This document shows positions 25,296-32,593 of a stretch of 64,000 bases of DNA, piece by piece. A program made the translations under genes and the position numbers. The notes under the pieces were generated by a model. The model saw only the letters and a list, made by a program, of their open reading frames with translations, was not told the DNA's origin and did not search any database. Position 1 is the first letter of the stretch, and each line of letters opens with the position of its first letter. The stretch is from Anaerosporobacter mobilis DSM 15930 (GTDB lineage: Bacteria > Bacillota > Clostridia > Lachnospirales > Lachnospiraceae). Where the stretch lies: contig NZ_FRCP01000013.1 of NCBI RefSeq assembly GCF_900142955.1, forward strand, positions 149,679-213,678, read 5' to 3'.

Positions 25296-27648
25296 ATCGC
25301 TTCCACCTCTTTTGAATAGTATCTAATCCTCCGTCAATATTATCAGCAACTATATCAAGTATATTGTAATCATTACAAACAAATTCTAATGCACCTGATT
25401 GAACTTGAATCTCCTCATCTAATTGCCTCATAAATATTAAATTATCAATATCTAAATTCACAATAAATTGAGGGTTATGTGTTACCATAATAATTTGCCG
25501 ATTTTCACCCATAGTCTTAAATCTATCTAGCAAATATGTTTTTATAGCACTTTGAGAAATATTATCCTCTGGTTGATCAATTATATAAATGCCATCTTTA
25601 GTAGTTTCATAGGATAAAATATCAAAGTATACTTTTGCATCTAATCCTGAAGACATCTCTGCATACTTATCTGTGCCTTCACAGATAATAGTGTTTTTTT
25701 GAGACAAATCTTCATTAATAATATTATCTAAACTACTTTTTAAAAATTGTAGAACTGGAACCGTAGGATCATATCTTAGTAATATATCTTGCAGTTCAGA
25801 TTTAGTTATTGTTTCCCAATCAATTACTTTATTTACTTTTATTAATTTACTTAAACGTGATATCAAATAATCTTTCCCTATCCTATCAACATTTAATCTT
25901 GATATAAACTCATAATCAAATATTTTATTACAGTTTGGACTTATTTCTGTTTCTTCGATTGAAGGTTGATATACAGATAATTCGTCTCTCAATTTCATAA
26001 TCTCAATAAGTTGCGTTTTTAAATTTAATGTATTAGTGGCAAATGAAGAGTTTTTCTTTTGATTATCAGATACGCTTTTTGTATGTTCTTCTCCAACTTT
26101 GTCGATTATTTTTGCTATTTTTTCTATTCGTTGAGATTCAATATCTATTACTTTTATCTTTTTCTCATATTTTTGCTTTATTTTAGTGAATTTATCAATA
26201 GTTATCTTAATAAAATCAACATCTTCACCATCTAAATCGGGGGACAAACCAAGTAATTTATCCAATGAAATTAACGTTTCATCTATACTAGAAGTAATGT
26301 TACGTATCTTTGAATTTTTTGGCTTGCTACTTCGTAAATTTTTCAGGAATGTCATACTTTCAGCATTACTTTCAGACACAACTATTGAAAAAGTTCTTAG
26401 ATTTTCTATGTATGTATCTAACTGAAACTTCTTTTTAAGATAACTAATCATTTTATCAATCTCATTGTTTATAATACTCTTATATGGCTGTGCATCAACA
26501 GTCGAAGGAAAATGCTTTCCTAAAAATTCAGTTGCATTTAATATATTTTCTTCGAATTTTGTGCGAACTTCTCCTTGCATGTCAAAGCAAAAAATTTGAT
26601 TAATAGGAATTGCTGTTTTTATTTTAAGATTGTTTCTTTTTAAATGATTTTTATAGCCATCCCGAATTTTTGTCGGTAATTTTATCCCACCTTTCTCAAA
26701 GGATGTTAAAGCATGTAGAAGCATAGATTTACCAACTGAATTATCACCAATAACAACATTAATCCCCTTTGACATTGGTATTGTTATCCGTTTATTATTG
26801 CTCTCCAATTCAATAAACTCTATTGAATGCTTATCATTATTATTAAAAAAACTATTGACCATTTTTAATCGAGTATGATCAGTCATTGCCATTACTAATC
26901 CTTTAAAAGTAGGAAGACATTTGGCATAAGTATAAGGAAACTCTTCCAAGTTATCTATAGGGTCTTCAGCAGGATAAACACTCCAGTCATGACAATCAGT
27001 TCCCGTTACAAAGCGTAACATTTTATCTAATCCTTCTTGAATCAAAAAAGTTTTATTTAGCACCTCATTTCGTTTATTCTTGAATTCAAATGCTTCAAAA
27101 TAGTCAGTATATACAAACTCGAGGAATTTATCATTACCAAGAATATTAGCATCATTGTCCCTAGGCTTTCTACTAGTAAGTGTATTCTTCTGATGCGCAA
27201 TTAATATAGTATCGATATCAATTAATCTTAACAGTTGAAGAAATCTTTCTTCTGGGTAAGCCCCATCACAATCTGGTCTATTTTGATTTAAAACAGTCTC
27301 AATATTTTTAATCTTAACATCATCTAAGTCAGAAAATATAGTAACAATATGTATAACCTTACTTGATAGTTCATGCTCAAACTTAACGGTAAACTCTATA
27401 CCTGGTAAAACTTTTTGTATCGTGTTTGATTCATTTTCCGCTAATTTTAAGGCAACATACATTTCGTAGGAAAACATATCATGATCAGTAATAGCACAAA
27501 TATTCACTCCATTTTCACTTAGTTTATTTATAAGTATCGATATATTCTCAAGTGTGTTATTTATAACTTTCTTCCCGTCTTTACTGGAAGATACTTTTGA
27601 ATGGATATGTAAATCAATTTTCATTCCAGTCTCAACGATGTTCTGCAT
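25273..27648 (-). CDS. PHP domain plus ABC/SMC-type ATPase protein (TrlF-like)
   Basis: A 791-residue protein. Residues 10-250 are a PHP phosphoesterase domain with all metal-binding motifs visible: HIH at 14-16, DHD (TDHDMFSYE), a GIEF glutamate, AHQ histidine and TDCHDW. Residues from about 290 form an ABC-type ATPase with Walker A GDNSVGKS, a long coiled-coil-rich insertion (about 370-600), a signature-like MSSGLDAK, Walker B YIIDQPEDN and H-loop VTHNPQF. This order matches TrlF-like ATPases, known from defence-type loci. The start at 27648 has GAGGTG 6 nt upstream. Probable activity is ATP-controlled hydrolysis of nucleic acid or nucleotide phosphoesters, inferred from the domains. Confidence 0.8.
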   Translation of the reverse strand: MQNIVETGMKIDLHIHSKVSSSKDGKKVINNTLENISILINKLSENGVNICAITDHDMFSYEMYVALKLAENESNTIQKVLPGIEFTVKFEHELSSKVIHIVTIFSDLDDVKIKNIETVLNQNRPDCDGAYPEERFLQLLRLIDIDTILIAHQKNTLTSRKPRDNDANILGNDKFLEFVYTDYFEAFEFKNKRNEVLNKTFLIQEGLDKMLRFVTGTDCHDWSVYPAEDPIDNLEEFPYTYAKCLPTFKGLVMAMTDHTRLKMVNSFFNNNDKHSIEFIELESNNKRITIPMSKGINVVIGDNSVGKSMLLHALTSFEKGGIKLPTKIRDGYKNHLKRNNLKIKTAIPINQIFCFDMQGEVRTKFEENILNATEFLGKHFPSTVDAQPYKSIINNEIDKMISYLKKKFQLDTYIENLRTFSIVVSESNAESMTFLKNLRSSKPKNSKIRNITSSIDETLISLDKLLGLSPDLDGEDVDFIKITIDKFTKIKQKYEKKIKVIDIESQRIEKIAKIIDKVGEEHTKSVSDNQKKNSSFATNTLNLKTQLIEIMKLRDELSVYQPSIEETEISPNCNKIFDYEFISRLNVDRIGKDYLISRLSKLIKVNKVIDWETITKSELQDILLRYDPTVPVLQFLKSSLDNIINEDLSQKNTIICEGTDKYAEMSSGLDAKVYFDILSYETTKDGIYIIDQPEDNISQSAIKTYLLDRFKTMGENRQIIMVTHNPQFIVNLDIDNLIFMRQLDEEIQVQSGALEFVCNDYNILDIVADNIDGGLDTIQKRWKRYEKVTNV

Positions 27649-27831
27649 AATCAGCACCTCATTATAATTTACATTATAGTACCTTTAGTTAATAAAGGAA
27701 TTCTAAATATTTCTCCATAGTTGTTATATATCTTTTAAAAGATTAAGTATTGCACTTTGCCACTATCGAGTCACGTCTTCTTGTAATGAAAAAGGCATTC
27801 TTTCTATAATATATTGAGTGTCCTAAAAGGA

Positions 27832-28416
27832 TCAAAGAACTACCTTTGAATTTTTATTATTTTCAAAATACACACAATAATAGATATATTTTTCTAAACG
27901 ACTTATATATTCAATATCATTCTTGGATTTCTTTACTTTTTCAGAGTAATAATTATAGTCATTCCAGATCAATTTAAATTCTTCAGAATTTTGCTGTAGT
28001 AAGTAAACATTCTCCCAATAACTGGACTCATTTTCTGTATGTATCTTATTGCTAAGTAGATGATTAACTTTATTTCTAATAATATCATAATCAATTTTTT
28101 TTACATCTTCTCGAATAAGGAAACTTAATATGATTTTATCAATATCTTTCTGTTTATTCTTTTTTGGGTAATATGGTGTCCCGCCTTTCCCATTATTAAA
28201 TAACCCTGATTTAACAGTTGTCACACCAAATATAGTTGCTGATAAAGCAACTATAGATCCTAATAAAGTTGGAAAGTTTTCAACAAATAATATCACTCCT
28301 TTATCAGATGATAAGCATATGTAAGTCCATATTGATAATATAACTATATCGATAAATATAACTAACAAAATTAATGTTTTTGATATTATTATTTTCCCTT
28401 CAATCTCTTTATGCAT
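27832..28416 (-). CDS. Small two-TM membrane protein of the island
   Basis: A 194-residue protein with hydrophobic segments at about 10-32 and 43-66, followed by a charged Lys-rich cytoplasmic part of about 120 residues. I do not recognise a family. It is the first of the four minus-strand island genes and ends 184 bp upstream of the PHP-ATPase start. It could be an effector or anchor of the same system, but the distance leaves room for an independent gene. Codon use is as AT-rich as its neighbours. Confidence 0.6.
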   Translation of the reverse strand: MHKEIEGKIIISKTLILLVIFIDIVILSIWTYICLSSDKGVILFVENFPTLLGSIVALSATIFGVTTVKSGLFNNGKGGTPYYPKKNKQKDIDKIILSFLIREDVKKIDYDIIRNKVNHLLSNKIHTENESSYWENVYLLQQNSEEFKLIWNDYNYYSEKVKKSKNDIEYISRLEKYIYYCVYFENNKNSKVVL

Positions 28417-28980
28417 TAATACCTCTCTCTCTATTATTTATTAAAAGTGATGAAATCAGGTTGTACTACACTAAAAAATATGAATTTATTAAACTTTATT
28501 CCTCAATTCCAAAACTTTGGATAGTAATACAATTGTAGCAGATAAATAGATTAACATAACTATCTTTATTTATTATCTTCCTATCAAATACCATTTTATT
28601 CTATTTTCCCACTTTTTTCAACCAAATCTTTACTAATTTGATAAATCCGATAAATCGATAAATAAGCAGGAGCCATGGTCATAGAGCACGGAGTTGCCCT
28701 TCATTTAAAAAATATTTATTGTATCTATATATTCTTGATCAAATAAGAAGGAGTTGCTATAGATTCAAATTCACCTCCTTATATTAATCCAATTCCATGT
28801 CGTTAATTAAAGGTGTCCGACAGGTGCCCATCACCCTGTCACCAGTAACCTCCCATCATCAGCAGTTACCTCCATTTTCCAATTTCATATTATTCCACCT
28901 AAGTTCTCTAATTCCCAACACATCCTTTACTCTCCTGCCACTTCCCGACTATCGACTTCAGATTCTTGCAATCAAGAATC
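28417..28980. other. Non-coding right end of the island
   Basis: 564 bp with no supported gene. It contains AT-rich sequence and a less AT-rich stretch near 28797-28960 with short open frames that lack ribosome sites. GTGTCC...AGGTGCC at 28810-28828 recurs in similar form near the left end (about 23049-23066) and may be a pair of recombinase-binding arms or decayed integrase sequence. Confidence 0.4.
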
Positions 28981-29012
28981 AAAAAAAGCCCTAACCCCTT
29001 AGGATTAGGACT
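28981..29012 (-). terminator. Terminator after tRNA-Ser supplied by the island
   Basis: On the minus strand AGTCCTAATCC...GGGTTAGGGCT is followed by seven T's, just 3' of the tRNA. Confidence 0.7.
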
Positions 29013-29017
29013 AAGCA

Positions 29018-29045
29018 TTATGAACGGAGACGGTGGGATTCGAAC
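29018..29045. repeat. Right attachment repeat (attR), 28 bp
   Basis: Perfect match to 22967-22994. Here it forms the 3' end of the complete tRNA-Ser gene plus flank, so integration restored the tRNA. Confidence 0.85.
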
Positions 29046-29110
29046 CCACGTACCCCGAAAGGCTACCGCATTTCGAGTGCGGCTCGTTATGACCTCTTCG
29101 ATACGTCTCC
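29025..29110 (-). tRNA. tRNA-Ser(CGA)
   Basis: 86 nt including the G discriminator; acceptor GGAGACG/CGTCTCC, T-arm GTGGGTTCGAATCCCAC, long variable arm as expected for serine, anticodon CGA within CTCGAAA. Its 5' part overlaps the 3' end of holA on the same strand. Confidence 0.93.
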
Positions 29111-30085
29111 CTTTGAACTATATTTTACAATTAGTAGTTCCACTCCTATTTTATCAATCAATCTACCAGTTTTAATCATTTCTTCTATATCTGTACAGTA
29201 TGTTACGGCTTCTTTTAATATCTCTATGGTGAAGTTGTTTGTCTGTGTCAGATACTTGTTTACGGCAAAAGGTGGAACACCAGCTTTTTGGCTCATCGCT
29301 GAACTTGCCATGCCTAAACGTTTCATCTCTTTGATTTGTAAGAGAATGTTAAAATGCCTTGTTATTAAGAATAATATTGACATCGGTTTTTCTTTTAGCG
29401 ACAACAAATCATAGTATAAGGCAAGTGCTTGCTCTTGACGTTTACTTGCGATTGCATCAATCATCTGAAAGATTTTATTCTCTAACTGTGTTGTACAAAC
29501 GGCGTCGATATCCACTTCTGTTATAACGTCACGGTCCATTGCATAGCACACAAGTTTCTCAATCTCTGTTTGTAGATTCTCCATATCAGAACCCGTCTTG
29601 TTTAGGAAATACATCAATGTTCTCTCCGTGATCTTCTTATTATCTTTTGACAATAAGGAAGCAACCCATAATTTTAAGTTTGCTTCATCCATACCATTCA
29701 TCTCTGAGATTCGCCCAACATCTTTTACGGCTTTATACATACGATTTCGCTTGTCTACTTCTTCTTCCACAAAGATAAAATGTGTTGTTTCAGGTATGTT
29801 TTTCATATAGTCTGCTAGATCGCTGGCATTCTTAAAGAACCCACTGTTCTCGATAACAACCACACGTCGATCTGCAAAGAAAGGCAATGTATTCGCAATG
29901 CCAATTACTTCTGGCACATCAATACCCTTTCCATCAAAATGAGAGTAATTCATGGATTCACCCTCGCCGACCATAGCTGCTTTTAATTTATTCTTATACA
30001 AATTCTTTAAGTATATCTCGCTACCATATATCAAATAGGCAGGCTTGAATTGATTCAATTTTATATCTTCTTTAATAAACTTCAT
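29087..30085 (-). CDS. holA: DNA polymerase III subunit delta
   Basis: A 332-residue clamp-loader subunit. The N-terminus KPAYLIYGSEIYLKN is the usual Walker-A-like remnant of delta, and the LNKTGSDMENLQTEIEKL segment near residue 185 and the C-terminal helical domain (MEEMIKTGR-type end) fit the family. Delta opens the sliding clamp for loading. The stop codon at 29087 lies inside the tRNA-Ser gene, so the last seven or so codons (GDVSKRS) are read from the tRNA 5' arm. RNase P processing of the tRNA from a shared transcript would cut the holA message before its stop codon. Confidence 0.92.
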   Translation of the reverse strand: MKFIKEDIKLNQFKPAYLIYGSEIYLKNLYKNKLKAAMVGEGESMNYSHFDGKGIDVPEVIGIANTLPFFADRRVVVIENSGFFKNASDLADYMKNIPETTHFIFVEEEVDKRNRMYKAVKDVGRISEMNGMDEANLKLWVASLLSKDNKKITERTLMYFLNKTGSDMENLQTEIEKLVCYAMDRDVITEVDIDAVCTTQLENKIFQMIDAIASKRQEQALALYYDLLSLKEKPMSILFLITRHFNILLQIKEMKRLGMASSAMSQKAGVPPFAVNKYLTQTNNFTIEILKEAVTYCTDIEEMIKTGRLIDKIGVELLIVKYSSKGDVSKRS

Positions 30086-30248
30086 TTATCTGAACTCCTG
30101 TGTTTTATTTCATTTCTTAATTGTTTTGTTCTTAATATCTTAAAGTTTAACAAATAAACTATCTTCTCATAGCGATTGCATTCATAATACTTCTCATATT
30201 CCTAGCTATCTTATATTTTATCCACAAACTTATCATTTTACAAGAGCT

Positions 30249-31667
30249 TTAGTCACGTTTCTTATCCACGGTCCAGATCATCGGAACTTCTACCAATAAC
30301 ATAACACTCCAGCCAATTGCACAGGCATAAGCGATACCTAGTATTCCGAATCTTGGTGCAAGTATCCATGTAAATATAACTCTTAGAGAGGTCTGTATTA
30401 GAGTTCCAAGGAATGTAATTTTCATCTTGCCCATACCACGAAAATACCCTTGGACACCATTCGTGAAAGCAGGGAATATATAAAAGAATGCCATAATTAA
30501 AAGATATTGACTACCGATTTCTATTATCTTTGTTGAACTCTTTCCATCAACAAACAAAGAGACAAAGAAAGTTCTACAAAGTATGGTAACGAGACAAATC
30601 ACTATCCAATATAAGAATTCCATTCGTAAGCCTGCTAGGAAGCCTTTTTTTATTCGTTCTTTTTGATCCGCACCTCTGTTTTGCGCCACGAAAGTTGTGA
30701 TACCATGTGAGATACTTTGTTCTGGTGTACATGCAAAATCATCAATCTTTGTTACAGAATTGAAGGCAGCAATCGTATCAATACCAAGGGAGTTAACAGA
30801 GCCTTGAATTAAGAGTTTACCTAAAGGTTGGCAAGATTGTTGAAGTGCTGTTACTGAACCATATTGTAATGTTCGTTTTAATAGCCCTGCATCTATTCTG
30901 AACTCTCCTCGTTTAATCTGAAGGATCGGTATCTTACGGTATACATAGAGGATGGATAAGATTGCAGACGCAGCTTCAGCAACAACTGTAGTCGTTGCTG
31001 AACATACAATTTCAAATCCTAAGAATCCAATGAAAATCACATCAAGTACACCGTTAAGAATAGCAGAAAACATAAGGAATTTTAAAGGGGTTTTTGAATC
31101 CCCCACACTCTTAAGTGCAGAAGCTAACGCATTATAAAAGTATGTAAACGGCGCCCCTATAAAAGTTATCCGTAGATAAGTCGTTGCCATCGGTAATAAA
31201 TCTTCTGGAACATTTAACAATCGTAATAATGGACCCGAGAATATAATACCGATAATCATCAAAGCCACAGAAAAATATAATCCAAACAGAACTGCCGTAG
31301 ACATCTCTTTCTTTAATTTAGTATAATCCTTAGCTCCAAAGAATTCACTCATTAAAACGCCTGCACCCATACAAATTCCAGAGATTCCGAGTATGACCAT
31401 ATTCATCACTGGATTAGCTATTCCTATGGAGGCCAACGCTTCTTTGCCGATAAATCTACCTGCAATGATAGAATCAACTGCATTGTAAGTTAACTGAAAC
31501 AGATTTCCTAAAATCAATGGAATCGCATATTTAATAAGATGATTGGTTATATTTCCTTTGGTCATATCGGTTGTTTTAGATACCTTCTTATTTTCCTCTT
31601 TGCCATCAAAAGAATTTTTCTTGTACTCCATATTCTTTTGTTCTTTGTTCTTCGTTTTCTCTATCAT
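30249..31667 (-). CDS. MATE-family efflux transporter
   Basis: A 472-residue membrane protein with about 12 transmembrane segments in two homologous halves, as in NorM/DinF-type multidrug and toxin exporters that use Na+ or H+ gradients. The typical start of the first half is present (IPLILGNLFQLTYNAVDSIIAGRFIG). About 35 charged, Lys-rich residues precede the first segment, longer than usual. An in-frame ATG at about residue 35 (MTKGNITNHL) is a possible shorter start, but the ATG at 31667 has GGAG 8 nt upstream. It stands alone between holA and an unknown gene. Substrate cannot be predicted. Confidence 0.92.
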   Translation of the reverse strand: MIEKTKNKEQKNMEYKKNSFDGKEENKKVSKTTDMTKGNITNHLIKYAIPLILGNLFQLTYNAVDSIIAGRFIGKEALASIGIANPVMNMVILGISGICMGAGVLMSEFFGAKDYTKLKKEMSTAVLFGLYFSVALMIIGIIFSGPLLRLLNVPEDLLPMATTYLRITFIGAPFTYFYNALASALKSVGDSKTPLKFLMFSAILNGVLDVIFIGFLGFEIVCSATTTVVAEAASAILSILYVYRKIPILQIKRGEFRIDAGLLKRTLQYGSVTALQQSCQPLGKLLIQGSVNSLGIDTIAAFNSVTKIDDFACTPEQSISHGITTFVAQNRGADQKERIKKGFLAGLRMEFLYWIVICLVTILCRTFFVSLFVDGKSSTKIIEIGSQYLLIMAFFYIFPAFTNGVQGYFRGMGKMKITFLGTLIQTSLRVIFTWILAPRFGILGIAYACAIGWSVMLLVEVPMIWTVDKKRD

Positions 31668-31784
31668 CCTTTTTCTCCACGTACAAGTATCGTATATCTT
31701 ATTCTATTGTACCACACCCTACTATAAATCGTTGATTTTTTGGTTTTCTTTTACCTCTGCTTGACCTCTCCTATTCCCACTTTC

Positions 31785-32528
31785 TCATCCTGACGCGTTT
31801 TTTATATGTAAAGCATACCTTTGCAGACTCTCATATTCTTTTCCACAATTCATAGATATCAATTTATTATACTCATTAATTGATGATAAGTCTGCCCCTT
31901 CTATTAGCTGCTTTCGGGCAAGTAAATATAAATAATCTTTTTCATAAGTTAATAAGTCAAGTGTCCAGGATATACCAATACAACCTTCACAATCACGTTG
32001 ATGAAGTTTTCCAATTGAACTTTGATTACACAAACCAACCTGTCCAAGTCTAGCACATGCTCTTACATATAAATCTTCTATCTCCTCCTCCTTATTAATT
32101 AATCTATACGGTAAAATAACTTCTGTTGAATATGTCTCAAAAACGTCACTTCTAACTTCATCAATCACATCTCTCTTTGCAACCGCATTATTAGTTAGAT
32201 ATTCTAATATTTCCTTCTGAGTTACCTCTCGTACCAATTTAATTATTGATGCTTTATGATGATACGAATTTCCGCATACCTGTCCTTCCATAGTATCTAT
32301 TTCAAACAAGCGTACTTCTCGATACTGACGCCCCTTACTTGTAGAAATATATTTTTCGTGATATATAACATCTTCAATACTGCCACAAAAACTATAACCA
32401 GCTTCTGTAAAAGCAACGCCGCCATCATCTACATCATGTTTCTCTCTTGGTACCCCCACTTCAAATATGTCATTATATTTGCTCCGTAGTATACCGTTCT
32501 TTAGAATTACACCTTTATATCCCTTCAT
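31785..32528 (-). CDS. Uncharacterised protein, possibly DUF7666-like
   Basis: A 247-residue soluble protein beginning MKGYKGVILKNGIL. Its first ~150 residues (GYSFCGSIEDVIYH, then VRLFEIDTMEGQV and KLVREVTQKEILEYL) recall phage-associated DUF7666 proteins, but I am not sure. Residues about 165-200 contain four cysteines (CARLGQVGLC, CEGCIGISW), which could bind a metal. GAGGGGGG lies 11 nt before the ATG at 32528; the frame extends to 32561. It ends 65 bp before... the downstream gene comEC is upstream on this strand, so it may be co-transcribed as the last gene after comEC. Function unknown. Confidence 0.6.
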   Translation of the reverse strand: MKGYKGVILKNGILRSKYNDIFEVGVPREKHDVDDGGVAFTEAGYSFCGSIEDVIYHEKYISTSKGRQYREVRLFEIDTMEGQVCGNSYHHKASIIKLVREVTQKEILEYLTNNAVAKRDVIDEVRSDVFETYSTEVILPYRLINKEEEIEDLYVRACARLGQVGLCNQSSIGKLHQRDCEGCIGISWTLDLLTYEKDYLYLLARKQLIEGADLSSINEYNKLISMNCGKEYESLQRYALHIKNASG

Positions 32529-32593
32529 TTTTCTTTTATCCCCCCTCATAATGCTATACATAACTATTTAATTATTATACTACAACGTCACTT

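Larger units (their letters stand above)
22967..29045. mobile_element. Genomic island inserted at tRNA-Ser(CGA), defence-like cargo
   Basis: About 6 kb between perfect 28-bp direct repeats, one inside the intact tRNA-Ser gene and one a bare fragment. Base composition inside is visibly more AT-rich than in the flanks. Cargo on the minus strand: a double nuclease-fold protein, an S24 protease-like protein, a PHP-ATPase protein and a membrane protein, plus a broken SHOCT-domain fragment. No integrase, excisionase or replication gene is visible, so it either moved with help from another element or has lost its integrase. Confidence 0.8.

Noticed and set aside
28797..29175. Short plus-strand open frames at the island right end
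   Set aside because: No ribosome site, one runs through the tRNA-Ser antisense strand, and no recognisable protein features.
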